From: Zavarzinia marina
GTDB lineage: Bacteria; Pseudomonadota; Alphaproteobacteria; Zavarziniales; Zavarziniaceae
DNA: 64,000 nucleotides
Direction: 5' to 3'
NCBI RefSeq assembly: GCF_021568905.1
Contig: NZ_JAKGSB010000006.1
Coordinates: 1 to 64,000 of the forward strand
The position numbers and the translations under genes were made by a program. A model generated the notes under the pieces. The model saw nothing but the letters and a program-made list of their open reading frames with translations. It was not told the DNA's origin and made no database searches. Shown in pieces: positions 21,921-30,256 of this stretch; the first letter of the stretch is position 1, and each line of letters opens with the position of its first letter.

Positions 21921-22844
21921 TCACCCCGGCATCAGGCTGTAGCCCTCTTTCGGGAAATGTACGTGCAGGACGCCCAGGGACTTGTGTTCGCGGCGGATGA
22001 TCCAGCGTGTCGCCGTCGAGCCGGCCAGGGTGCCCTTGGTGGCGTCGCGGGCATAGTCGGTCGGGGCGATCGCGACCGTCTTGCCGGCCCGGGCATCCTC
22101 GGCCGCGCCTTCGGGCAGCGGGCGGGGCGTCGCCGATCCGGCGATCGCGCGGGCACGGGCGGGGTCGATGTCATGGCGCTCGCCATCGCCCAGGGCCTTG
22201 ATGCGGTTCATCCAGGCGGTGACCTTCGGGAATTGTCGGACCAGTCTGGAGCCGCCCAGATCGCGCATGAACCAGAGGCTGTGATAGGCGGCGAAATCGG
22301 CGTGGCTCGCCTCTTCACCGAATAGATAGGGCCCACCTTCGCCCAGCCGCGTCTCGGCATCGGCGAGATGGGCCTCGATCCGTGCGCGGGCCGCCTTCGG
22401 CCCCGGCATGGGCTGGTTCGAGGTCCGGGCGATATTGACCCGGTCCAGGATCAGCCGTCCGGCATCGAAGGGCGTCACCAGGGAAAGCCCGTTGACCAGC
22501 AGCCGCCAGCCGCCGGCCATCACCATGCAGGCGATGAAGACGTCCGAATCGACCGTCCGGCAATAGGCGGCGATCTCGTCGCCGCAGGCTTCGACGGCCA
22601 GCCGGGGCCTGCCCGACGCCTCGGCGATCTCGGCGGCGATCACCCTGGTATCGCAGAAGACGTCGGCGCCGGTCTGGGCGATCGGCACCCGGCGATAGCC
22701 GCCCGCCAGATCCGCCAGCAGCGGCCGGGGCGGCACCGGCCGCGTCTTCGCCGAAGCCCAGGGCATGCCGGCATAGCCGAGCATGGCCCGGATCTTCTCC
22801 GAGAAGGGCGACATGGCGTAGTGGTGCAGGATGAGATCGGTCAT
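21921..22844 (-). CDS. Glutathione S-transferase family protein
   Basis: 307-residue GST-like protein. The thioredoxin-fold N-terminal domain is at about 1-80 (LILHHYAMSPFSEKIRAMLGYAG, where S12 or Y9 could activate glutathione), and a helical C-terminal domain runs to about 225. A further ~70-residue C-terminal part (PLPEGAAEDARAGKTVAIAPTDY onward, ending in IRREHKSLGVLHVHFPKEGY) is beyond the usual GST length and looks like a small extra domain. The ATG at 22844 starts the fold exactly; the longer frame adds an unlikely Arg-rich head. Substrate unknown. Confidence 0.85.
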   Translation of the reverse strand: MTDLILHHYAMSPFSEKIRAMLGYAGMPWASAKTRPVPPRPLLADLAGGYRRVPIAQTGADVFCDTRVIAAEIAEASGRPRLAVEACGDEIAAYCRTVDSDVFIACMVMAGGWRLLVNGLSLVTPFDAGRLILDRVNIARTSNQPMPGPKAARARIEAHLADAETRLGEGGPYLFGEEASHADFAAYHSLWFMRDLGGSRLVRQFPKVTAWMNRIKALGDGERHDIDPARARAIAGSATPRPLPEGAAEDARAGKTVAIAPTDYARDATKGTLAGSTATRWIIRREHKSLGVLHVHFPKEGYSLMPG

Positions 22845-22991
22845 GGGCGTCCACTCGGTACCGGGGGTCTGGGTCGGCCGACACGTTCCCCCGATGCGCG
22901 CGCGAAAAGCAATGCCGGCGCGCACCGCTTCCAGCCGGAGTCCGCTAAATTGGGATGATCTTGAACGTGACCGGTCGTCTGGCCGCCGCCC

Positions 22992-23414
22992 TCAGGCGTC
23001 GTCGCGCTCGATCCAGGGCAGGCGGGCGACGGGGACACCCTCCTCGTCCAGGGCCTTGGCTTCCTCGGCCGTGGTCTCGCCATAGATGGCGCGGGCTTCG
23101 GTCTCGCCGTAATGGATCTTGCGGGCTTCCTCGGCGAATCTGTCGCCGACGTTCTCGCAATTGCTCTCCACCGCCTTCCGCAGGTCGCGCAGCGCCTGGC
23201 GCATTTCGGCCCGTTGCTCGGCCGCCTTCACCGCCTTGTCGCGGCTGACCCCGGTCGCCACCCGCGTCGCCTGGGGCCCGCGCGTGACCTCGGTCGCGCC
23301 GCAGGTGGGGCACGCGACCTTGCCCTGGCGGGCCTGTTTCTCGAAGGTGGCGCTGTCCTTGAACCACGCCTCGAAGACATGGCCGGCCGAACAGCCGAGG
23401 TCATAGACGATCAT
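22992..23414 (-). CDS. DUF1178 family protein
   Basis: Conserved small protein of 140 residues with no established function. It begins MIVYDLGCSAGHVFEAWF and has a CPTCG motif near 36-40 which, with C8, may bind zinc; this resembles a rubredoxin-like knuckle. The end is WIERDDA, and an internal helix carries AEEARKIHYGETEARAIYGE, the most conserved part. The start codon is in a short palindrome GATCAT-N5-ATGATC (23409-23425). It lies downstream of the Nit-type amidase and grxC, a group often found together in alphaproteobacteria. Confidence 0.9.
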   Translation of the reverse strand: MIVYDLGCSAGHVFEAWFKDSATFEKQARQGKVACPTCGATEVTRGPQATRVATGVSRDKAVKAAEQRAEMRQALRDLRKAVESNCENVGDRFAEEARKIHYGETEARAIYGETTAEEAKALDEEGVPVARLPWIERDDA

Positions 23415-23470
23415 GATGAATGATCATGTGACGTTTGCGCGACACTTTGGCAAGGGCAATCGGCCCCGCC

Positions 23471-24292
23471 TCAAGGTCCGGCGAAGACGCGGTCGTGCTG
23501 GAGGGCCGGGATGCGGCCGCGGGCGGCCTTGACGGCGTCGAGGTCGAGGTCGGCGGTGATGATGCCCACGTCCGTGCCGCCGTCGGCCAGGACATGGCCC
23601 CAGGGATCGACGATCAGGGAATGGCCATAGGTCTGGCGGCCGTCCTCATGGGTGCCGGTCTGGCCCGGCGCGATGACGAAACAGGCGGTTTCGATCGCCC
23701 GGGCGCGCAGCAGGATGTGCCAATGCGCCTCCCCCGTGACGCGGGTGAAGGCGGCGGGCACCGCCAGGATCTCCGCCCCGGCCTGGGCGAGACGGCGGTA
23801 GAGGGCGGCGAAGCGAAGATCGTAGCAGATGGAGAGGCCGAGCATCGCACCCTCGACCGGCACCACCACCGCACTCTCGCCGGGGCGATAGGCGTTGCTT
23901 TCGCGAAAGCTCTCGCCCTGGGGCAGGTCGACGTCGAACATGTGGATCTTGTCGTAGCGCGCCTCGATCGCGCCGTCCGGGCCGATCAGGAACCCCCGGT
24001 TGGCGAGGCGCGCGTCCCCGATGTCGATCGGCAGCGAGCCGATCAGCAGATGCGCGCCCAGTTCGGCCGCCAGGGCGCGAAAGGCGGCGAGCGCGATATC
24101 CTCGTCCTCGGTCCGGACCTTGGGGCGCATCTCGCGCCGGTTGCGCTCCATCAGCGAGGTCATCTCGGGCGTCGCGATCAGGCGCGCGCCCTTGGCCGCC
24201 GCTTCGCGGATCAGGGCCGAGGCGACGGCGATATTGGCGGGCACGTCGCGCCCGGCCGTGATCTGCACACAGGCGACGCGAAGAGACGACAT
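23471..24292 (-). CDS. Carbon-nitrogen hydrolase (Nit-type omega-amidase / deaminated glutathione amidase)
   Basis: Nitrilase-superfamily amidase of 273 residues. The catalytic triad is complete: E43 (TPEMTSL), K115 (RYDKIHMFD) and C156 (LSICYDLRF). The DKIHMFDVDLP and GICYDLRF-like segments place it with Nit1/Nit2 proteins, which repair deaminated glutathione or hydrolyse alpha-ketoglutaramate. Its place between grxC and DUF1178 fits a glutathione housekeeping role, but the exact substrate is not settled by the motifs. Confidence 0.9.
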   Translation of the reverse strand: MSSLRVACVQITAGRDVPANIAVASALIREAAAKGARLIATPEMTSLMERNRREMRPKVRTEDEDIALAAFRALAAELGAHLLIGSLPIDIGDARLANRGFLIGPDGAIEARYDKIHMFDVDLPQGESFRESNAYRPGESAVVVPVEGAMLGLSICYDLRFAALYRRLAQAGAEILAVPAAFTRVTGEAHWHILLRARAIETACFVIAPGQTGTHEDGRQTYGHSLIVDPWGHVLADGGTDVGIITADLDLDAVKAARGRIPALQHDRVFAGP

Positions 24293-24312
24293 GGCAGGCT
24301 CCGGCCGAAGGA

Positions 24313-24573
24313 TCAGGATGCGGTCAGCAGACTATCCAGCTTGCCCGCCCGATCAAGGGCATAGAGATCGTCGCAGCCGCCGACATGGGTGTCGCCGATG
24401 AAGATCTGCGGCACGGTGCGGCGCCCGCCGGCCATGGCCGTCATCTCTTTGCGCTTGGCATTGTCCATGGTGACGTCGATCTCGGTGAAGCCGACGCCCT
24501 TCTCCTGGAGGAGATATTTCGCCCGGTGGCAATAGGGGCAGAATTGGGTGGTGAAGATGGTGACGTCGGCCAC
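24313..24573 (-). CDS. grxC: Glutaredoxin 3
   Basis: 86-residue dithiol glutaredoxin that reduces disulfides with glutathione. The active site C12-P-Y-C15 is followed by the GSH-binding TVPQIFI and GGCDDL segments. The GTG start at 24573 is chosen because it gives the exact family N-terminus (ADVTIFTTQFCPYC); the frame upstream runs into comF and has no relation to glutaredoxin. It is in line with comF upstream and the Nit amidase 20 bp downstream. Confidence 0.95.
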   Translation of the reverse strand: MADVTIFTTQFCPYCHRAKYLLQEKGVGFTEIDVTMDNAKRKEMTAMAGGRRTVPQIFIGDTHVGGCDDLYALDRAGKLDSLLTAS

Positions 24574-24647
24574 GGTCTGGTTTCTCCGGCTTGATCTCGT
24601 CCCTATAACGTGGTGCAGCGCAGCAAGAAGCTCAAGCCCCATCGCCG

Positions 24648-25409
24648 TCATGACCCGTCCGCGTCCCGCACGACCCGGGCCACGGTCAGCACGTCGACAC
24701 GGGCGGCGCCCGCGGCCAGCAGGGCGCGGCAGCAGGCATCCGCCGTCGCCCCGGTGGTGAAGACGTCGTCGATCAGCACCAGATGGCGCCCGGCGATCCG
24801 GCCGCGCGCCCGTTCCGGCACGACGAAGGCCCGGGCCACGTTGCGCATCCGCGCCAGCCGTCCGAGGCGCCCCTGGGCCGGCGTCGCCCGCGCGCGGGAA
24901 AGCGCGCCGTGCAGCACCGGCACATCCGCCAGCCCGCCCAGATGACGGGCCAATTCGGCCGACTGATTGTAGCGTCGGCGCAACCTTCGCCGCCAGTGAA
25001 GCGGCACGGGCACCAGGAAATCCGCCCCCGCCAGACAGTCCCCGCCCGCCTGGGCCAGCAGCCGCGCCAGGCTGGGGGCGAGGTCCAGCCGGTCGGCATG
25101 CTTGAAGCGCAACAGAAGATCGCGGATCGACCCGCCATAGCGCGCCACCGCCCGCGCCCGGGTGAAGCGCGGCGGATGGGCGATGCAGGCACCACAGCGC
25201 GTGCCCGGCGGTACCGGCAGTTCGAACGGCAGGCCGCAGCAATCGCAGCAGGGCGCCGAGATGAACCCCACCTCGGGCCAGCACGACGGACAGAGCCGGC
25301 CCGGCGCATCGACCGGCGCATCACAGGCGAGACAGGACGCGGGCAGCAGGAAATCCAGCACCCGGCCCCCGCCCCGTCGCCACAAGGACGAAAGTCCCCG
25401 TCCGGCCAT
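24648..25409 (-). CDS. comF: ComF family protein (phosphoribosyltransferase-like)
   Basis: 253 residues. The N-terminal zinc-ribbon part has paired cysteines (CLACD, CPSCW, CCDCCG, CGAC), and the C-terminal PRTase domain carries HLVLIDDVFTTGATADACC, the PRPP-binding loop. ComF proteins act in DNA uptake or recombination in some bacteria; in alphaproteobacteria the role is not defined, and the PRTase activity is unproven. ATG at 25409 gives MAGRGLSSLWRRGG; another ATG 12 codons upstream is possible. Divergent from the methyltransferase 48 bp away. Confidence 0.9.
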   Translation of the reverse strand: MAGRGLSSLWRRGGGRVLDFLLPASCLACDAPVDAPGRLCPSCWPEVGFISAPCCDCCGLPFELPVPPGTRCGACIAHPPRFTRARAVARYGGSIRDLLLRFKHADRLDLAPSLARLLAQAGGDCLAGADFLVPVPLHWRRRLRRRYNQSAELARHLGGLADVPVLHGALSRARATPAQGRLGRLARMRNVARAFVVPERARGRIAGRHLVLIDDVFTTGATADACCRALLAAGAARVDVLTVARVVRDADGS

Positions 25410-25457
25410 GAGATCTCCCCCTCGCGATCCGGGTCTCATCATGCCATATGAGGGATC

Positions 25458-26387
25458 ATGAGCGCAGCCATCCCCCAACAGCCCGACGACATGCTGGTGT
25501 TCGACCGCCGCGCCGTCGCCCGCCACCGCGCGCGCGCCGCCGGCACGCTGGACGCCCATGGCTTCCTCTTCGCCGAGATCGCGGCGCGCATGATCGACCG
25601 GATCGAGGATGTGGCGCGCGGCTATCCCCTCGCCCTCGATCTCGGCTGTCATGACGGCGTGCTGGGTCGCCTGTTGCGGGCGACGGGTCGGGTGGAGCAC
25701 ATCGTTTCCGCCGATCTCTCGCCCGCCATGGCCGGGCGTGCCGGCCTGCCCGCCGTCGCGGCGGACGAGGAATGGCTGCCCTTTGCCGACCGCAGCTTCG
25801 ATCTCGTCGCCTCGGCCGGCTCGCTCCACTGGGTGAACGATCTGCCCGGCACGCTGATCCAGATCCGCGACGTGCTGAAGCCAGACGGCTTCTTCGTCGC
25901 CTCCCTCATCGGCGGCGGCAGCCTGATCGAATTGCGCCAGAGTTTCCTGGCGGCTGAGGCGCGGGTGGAGGGGGCGGCATCGCTCCACGTCTCGCCCTTC
26001 GTCGATCTTCGCGACGCCGCCGGCCTGATGCAGCGCGCGGGATTCGCCATGCCTGTCGTCGATCTCGAAACCATCACCGTCACCTATGGCGACGTGCTGG
26101 GCCTGATGCGCGACCTGCGCGGCATGGGGGAACAGAACGCCCTGGCGGCCCGGCGCCGAAAGCCGCTGCGGCGCGAGACCTTCGCCGCCCTGGCGGAGGA
26201 TTATCACACCCGCTTCGCCCTGCCCGACGGCCGCATCCCCGCGACCTTCGAGATCGTCACCCTGGCCGGCTTCGCGCCGGGCCCGGATCAGCCGGTGCCG
26301 AAGCGCCGGGGCTCCGCCAACGCGCGGCTGGCGGAAGCCCTCGGCACCACGGAAATCCCGACCGGGGCGAAGCCGGAAGAGCGTTAG
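25458..26387 (+). CDS. SAM-dependent methyltransferase-fold protein, NDUFAF5/BioC-like
   Basis: 309-residue class I methyltransferase fold. Residues 10-30 (LVFDRRAVARHRARAA) and the SAM motif ALDLGCHDGVLGRLLRATG near 59-77 are those of the NDUFAF5 group, whose human member hydroxylates an arginine in a complex I subunit; bacterial relatives are commonly annotated only as methyltransferases. The segment LVASAGSLHWVNDLPG is also typical. BioC is a less likely alternative, as no biotin operon is here. Its stop TAG overlaps the stop TAA of the hemerythrin gene on the other strand (26384-26387). Confidence 0.85.
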   Translation: MSAAIPQQPDDMLVFDRRAVARHRARAAGTLDAHGFLFAEIAARMIDRIEDVARGYPLALDLGCHDGVLGRLLRATGRVEHIVSADLSPAMAGRAGLPAVAADEEWLPFADRSFDLVASAGSLHWVNDLPGTLIQIRDVLKPDGFFVASLIGGGSLIELRQSFLAAEARVEGAASLHVSPFVDLRDAAGLMQRAGFAMPVVDLETITVTYGDVLGLMRDLRGMGEQNALAARRRKPLRRETFAALAEDYHTRFALPDGRIPATFEIVTLAGFAPGPDQPVPKRRGSANARLAEALGTTEIPTGAKPEER

Positions 26388-27076
26388 GCGGCGAGGCCGA
26401 GGCCGAGACCCCGGACCAGGGCGGCGAAATCGTGGGCGGCCAGCATCGGCCTGGCCGCCAGCTCGATCACCGCCGAAAACGCCTCTGCCGGGGCACCGGC
26501 CTTCATGCCGGCCAGCAGCGCCAGACGTTCCGCCGGGGTCATGGCCGGCAGCATCAGGCGCATATAGGCGATGTTCTCCTCCGGCGTCAGGCTGGAGATG
26601 ATGCCGAATTCGATCGCCTGCAGGTCGGCATCGGTGAAATGGGCCTGCAGCAGGGGGCCGGTCACCGTCTCTTCCTCGTGCATATGGGCGAAATCCTCGG
26701 CGACGAAGAGCGAGAAGGCGAGATAGAGCGCATGGCCGATGGCGGGCCGGGCGCCGGGCTGCGCGACCTCCAGGCGGGCGATCAGATCGGCCAGTTCCTC
26801 GAAACGGACCTCGTGGTGGCGATGCTGGTGTTCCAGGCGCTGGCCGGCGCCCGGCGCGCGGCTTTCGAGGGCGGGGTGGATATGGGCTTCCTCATGCGCG
26901 AGGTGGGCACGGCTGAGCGCCAGCTGCGCCCGAAGGTCGGCCAGCAGTTCGGCCGTCGCGCGGAGATCGGCGAAATCGGCGCTGCCGATCCGCAGCAGCA
27001 GATGCGCGAGGGCGAGGCGCAGACCCTTGTGGATGCCGCCATAGATGTCGTAACGCGGTGCGGTGTCGATGGGCAT
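26384..27076 (-). CDS. Hemerythrin HHE domain-containing protein
   Basis: 230-residue helical protein with the spacing of histidines and acids of a di-iron hemerythrin-like site: H16, H61, H65/H67, H83-H88 and H131/H133 followed by EEE. Such proteins bind O2 or NO, or protect iron-sulfur centres; which applies is unknown. The C-terminal 80 residues are a separate helical part (MRLMLPAMTPAERLALLAGM). The ATG at 27076 is preferred to the one at 27094 because AAGGAGG lies six bases before it. It is divergent from the split-barrel/GAF operon, with phased repeats between. Confidence 0.88.
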   Translation of the reverse strand: MPIDTAPRYDIYGGIHKGLRLALAHLLLRIGSADFADLRATAELLADLRAQLALSRAHLAHEEAHIHPALESRAPGAGQRLEHQHRHHEVRFEELADLIARLEVAQPGARPAIGHALYLAFSLFVAEDFAHMHEEETVTGPLLQAHFTDADLQAIEFGIISSLTPEENIAYMRLMLPAMTPAERLALLAGMKAGAPAEAFSAVIELAARPMLAAHDFAALVRGLGLGLAA

Positions 27077-27133
27077 TGAAACCTCCTTGGTCATCGATGC
27101 CCATCCAGATATTCCGGTGCAGGCGCCGGTTCT

Positions 27134-27171
27134 TCCTAAATGCTTCCTAAGCGCTGTTCGCTTTTCCTAAA
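27134..27171. promoter_or_regulatory. Three phased TTCCTAA direct repeats
   Basis: Exact TTCCTAA heptamers at 27134-27140, 27145-27151 and 27165-27171. Start-to-start spacings are 11 and 20 bp, near one and two helical turns. They lie in the 147-bp region between the hemerythrin gene and the split-barrel operon, so they could bind a regulator of either or both. The repeats are seen; function is inferred. Confidence 0.55.
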
Positions 27172-27223
27172 ACTCGCCTATCCGCTAGTATTCGGCGGGG
27201 TTGGACCTTTTCGGGGGGCGTCA

Positions 27224-27688
27224 TTGGTCGACACGGCGATCGCCAGCTTCGTCGAGGGGGCGGTGATGACCATCCTGGCGTCCCGCGACGGCACCTTCCA
27301 GCCAGCCATCGGGCGCGGCGTCGGCACCCGCTGTTCCACCGACCGCTCCCTGTTCGACACCATGGTCTCGCGCGCGCAATGGCCGCGCCTGCTGGCCAAT
27401 CTCGGCCCCGGGGCGCCGCTGGCCGTCACTTTCGTGAAGCCCGACGACTATCGGACCTATCAGGTCAAGGGCATCGTCGAGGCCCTGGTGCCGGCCGATG
27501 CCGCCGACCGCGACGTCACCCATGCCTATCACGGTCGCATCCGCCCGGTTCTCGCCGCCCTCGGGGTGACGGCGGGGCAGATTTCCTTCTGGCTGACCGA
27601 CGCCGATCTCCACCGCCTGCGCTATCGCCCGACCGACGTCTACGTCCAGACGCCGGGCCCGCGCGCCGGCACAAGGCTGGAGGCGTGA
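27224..27688 (+). CDS. Pyridoxamine 5'-phosphate oxidase-like split-barrel protein
   Basis: 154 residues if read from TTG at 27224, which has a GGGGGG stretch five bases upstream. The body (MTILASRDGTFQPAIGRGVG ... PLAVTFVKPDDYRTYQVKGIV) fits a flavin- or heme-binding split barrel of the PNPOx family, commonly used for redox or heme handling rather than vitamin B6. ATG alternatives are at 27140 (long, Leu-rich head) and 27266. Its stop overlaps the next start as TGATG, so the two split-barrel proteins are likely made together. Confidence 0.7.
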   Translation: MVDTAIASFVEGAVMTILASRDGTFQPAIGRGVGTRCSTDRSLFDTMVSRAQWPRLLANLGPGAPLAVTFVKPDDYRTYQVKGIVEALVPADAADRDVTHAYHGRIRPVLAALGVTAGQISFWLTDADLHRLRYRPTDVYVQTPGPRAGTRLEA

Positions 27689-29025
27689 TGGAATCCCCGC
27701 GCCTCCGCGATCTCGCCGCCTGTTTCGAAGGGGTGATCCCCTCGATCATCGCCACCGTCGATGCCGACGGCATGCCCAATATCTCCTATCTGTCCCATGT
27801 CCATTTCGTCGACGACGATCATGTCGCGCTGTCGAACCAATATTTCGCCAAGACGGCGGCCAATGTCCGCAGCCGGGGCACCGCCACGGTGCTCGTGGTC
27901 GACGGGCGCAGCGGCGCCCAGTTCCTGCTCGACCTCGCCTTCGTCCGGAGCTTCGCCGAGGGTGACCTGTTCGACCGCATGTCGGACCATCTGGACGCCA
28001 TGTCGGCCCAGCAGGGCATGAGCGGCATGATGGCGCTGCGCGGTGCCGACCTCTACCGCGTCCGCCATTGCGAGGCGGTGCCGGCCCTGAACCCGCCCGA
28101 GGCGGAACCCGTGCACGAAGGCCCCGACGCCGCCGGCCGGCTGTCGGCGGCGGCACGCCTCGCCCTGGCGATCGGCGCCCAGGGCGATGCCGATACCGCC
28201 ATCGACCTCGCCCTCGACGGCATCGCCGAGGGGATGGGCTTTCGCCACCTGATGGTGCTGATCCCCGATCCGGGCGGCCGGCGCCTGTCGGTGCTGACCA
28301 GCCGGGGCTACGAGACCCTGGGCATCGGCTCGGAGGTGACCATGGGCGACGGCGTGATCGGCATCGCCGCCGCGAGGCGCCGCCCGCTCCGCCTCAGCGA
28401 CTTGAGCCGGGGCCGGCGCTATGCCGCCGCGGTCAAGGAAGGTACGGCGATACCCGGCGCCGGCGTGCCCTATCCGGGCCTGGACGCCCCGCTCAGCCAG
28501 ATCGCCATTCCGATGATCAGCCGGGGCCAGCTCGTCGGCGTCCTCTTCGCCGAGGCGCCGCTACGCTTCGCCTTCACCCGCGAGGACGAGGATGCGCTGG
28601 TCCTGATCGCGGGCCAACTGGCCGCCTGCATCGCTCTCGACGAACTGGCGGCGCCGGATGCCCCGGCGCCGGCCCCGCCCCCGGCCGAGGCCGGCGCGGG
28701 CCCGCGTATCCGTGTGCGTTACTTCCCCTTCGACGACAGTATCTTCATCGACGACGATTACCTGATCCGGGGCGTCGCCGGGCGTCTGCTGCATCATTTC
28801 CTGCGCGCCCATCTCGCGACCGGCCAGCGCGACTTCACCAATCGCGAAATCCGTCTCGCCCCCGACCTCCGCCTGCCGGACGTCAAGGACAATCTTGAAA
28901 CGAGACTGATCCTGCTGCGCCGCCGCCTCGACGAGCGGAACGCCCCGATCCGCCTGCAGCGGCCGGAACGCGGCCGCCTTCGCCTCGACCTGACGGGCCG
29001 CCCCGAGATCGAAGTGGTGACCTGA
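27688..29025 (+). CDS. PNPOx-like / GAF / winged-helix-like fusion protein
   Basis: 445-residue fusion. Residues ~10-150 are a PNPOx-type split barrel (SIIATVDADGMPNISYLSHV). Residues ~160-305 form a GAF sensor (MGFRHLMVLIPDPGGRRLSV ... IPMISRGQLVGVLFAEAP). An Ala/Pro linker leads to a C-terminal domain (~335-440) with FIDDDYLIRGVAGRLLHHFL and LETRLILLRRRLDER that looks like a winged helix of the response-regulator output kind. This suggests a cytoplasmic one-component sensor of a flavin, heme or gas signal. The output (DNA, RNA or protein) is unproven. Coupled to the preceding gene; converges on the diguanylate cyclase gene. Confidence 0.8.
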   Translation: MESPRLRDLAACFEGVIPSIIATVDADGMPNISYLSHVHFVDDDHVALSNQYFAKTAANVRSRGTATVLVVDGRSGAQFLLDLAFVRSFAEGDLFDRMSDHLDAMSAQQGMSGMMALRGADLYRVRHCEAVPALNPPEAEPVHEGPDAAGRLSAAARLALAIGAQGDADTAIDLALDGIAEGMGFRHLMVLIPDPGGRRLSVLTSRGYETLGIGSEVTMGDGVIGIAAARRRPLRLSDLSRGRRYAAAVKEGTAIPGAGVPYPGLDAPLSQIAIPMISRGQLVGVLFAEAPLRFAFTREDEDALVLIAGQLAACIALDELAAPDAPAPAPPPAEAGAGPRIRVRYFPFDDSIFIDDDYLIRGVAGRLLHHFLRAHLATGQRDFTNREIRLAPDLRLPDVKDNLETRLILLRRRLDERNAPIRLQRPERGRLRLDLTGRPEIEVVT

Positions 29026-29061
29026 GGCGTATCGAAGGCAGAGGTATCGAGGGCAGGCACA

Positions 29062-30159
29062 TCAGGGGCGCGCGTCGCCTTCGTCGGCGGATGCCCTGGA
29101 CCGGCGGCCGATCTTGTCGATGTACATGCGCTGGTCGGCCGCCGCCAGATGGTCGTCCAGGCAGGCCGACGAACCGGCGGCGCAGAGAACCGCGCCGAGG
29201 CTGGCCCCCATCTTCGGGCCGAACGCGCCGGTGGCGTTGAACTCGTCGAGGCGGCGCTGAAGCGATTGCCGGAGGCCGGCCTCGTCCGTCGCCGGCTCGG
29301 GCAGGACGGCGCAGAATTCGTCGCCGCCCATCCGCGCCAGGGCGTCGGCGTGGCGGAAACAATGGCGCAGGATGCCGGCGAACTGGCGCAGCAATTCGTC
29401 GCCCGCGGCATGGCCGTGGGCGTCGTTCACGCGCTTCAGTCCGTCGACGTCGATGAAGGCCAGGGCGCAGGGCCCCTTCTTCATCGCCGCCTCCGCCGCC
29501 ATGTAGAAGCCGCGCCGGTTGAGGAGCCCGGTCATCGGATCCGTGACGGACAGGGTTTCGATCTCGGCCTTGGCGCGGGCCAGGGCGTCGGTCCGCTCCC
29601 GGACGCGCTGCTCCAGTTCCTCGTAGAGCTGGACGTTCTCCATGGCCATGGAGGTGGAATCGGCCAGGGCCTGCAGGAGGCGCACGTCGTCCTCGTCCGG
29701 CATGTGCGGCTCGGCCCAGTAGTTGCCGATGGCGCCGATCGGATCGATGGTCCGGATCGGCACCATGGCGAGGCTGCGCACGAAGGTGGGGCGATAGGCA
29801 TCCTGGGGGATGCGTTCATCGACATAGATGTCGGGAATGATGACGGGCCTGCGCTGCCGCATCACCCAGCCGCTGATGCAGGTCTCCTGCAGGAAGCGGC
29901 GTCCCTTCCACAGGGGTTCGATCGCATCCTCGTCGGCATAGTGACAATAGGGCCCGTCGCGCAGCACGAAGGTCGCGCCGTCGCAGCCGGTCAATTCCCG
30001 CGCGACGGTCCGGACGATGCGCTGGACCGTGCCGAGGGAACGCGCCATGGAGAGTTCCTGGACCGCCAGCAGCAGGCGTTCCATGGCGGCGACATATCGC
30101 TCGGCCGGCTCGCCCGCCTTGAGGCCGGGACGCCCACCAAAATCACGCAACGACCCCAT
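29062..30159 (-). CDS. GAF-domain diguanylate cyclase
   Basis: Predicted c-di-GMP synthase of 365 residues. An N-terminal GAF domain (about 20-175; SLGTVQRIVRTVARELTGCDGATFVLRDG) is joined by a short coiled coil (LYEELEQRVRERTDALARAKAEIE) to a GGDEF domain. The catalytic motif is MGGDEF, and the product-inhibition site RxxD is present five residues before it (RHAD-x5-GGDEF). So an active, feedback-limited enzyme is expected. The GAF core contains two cysteines (TGCDGAT and ETCISGW) that could matter for redox or ligand sensing. The start at 30159 has GGGTG upstream; ATG at 30198 has no ribosome site. Confidence 0.9.
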   Translation of the reverse strand: MGSLRDFGGRPGLKAGEPAERYVAAMERLLLAVQELSMARSLGTVQRIVRTVARELTGCDGATFVLRDGPYCHYADEDAIEPLWKGRRFLQETCISGWVMRQRRPVIIPDIYVDERIPQDAYRPTFVRSLAMVPIRTIDPIGAIGNYWAEPHMPDEDDVRLLQALADSTSMAMENVQLYEELEQRVRERTDALARAKAEIETLSVTDPMTGLLNRRGFYMAAEAAMKKGPCALAFIDVDGLKRVNDAHGHAAGDELLRQFAGILRHCFRHADALARMGGDEFCAVLPEPATDEAGLRQSLQRRLDEFNATGAFGPKMGASLGAVLCAAGSSACLDDHLAAADQRMYIDKIGRRSRASADEGDARP

Positions 30160-30256
30160 CGCACACCCGGCCCAAAGCCCCGACCCATGGAAGGCCATTC
30201 TAGGGCCGGGCGGCGGCGGCCGCGATTCCTACTTTGCGGAAATTTGGACGATCGTC

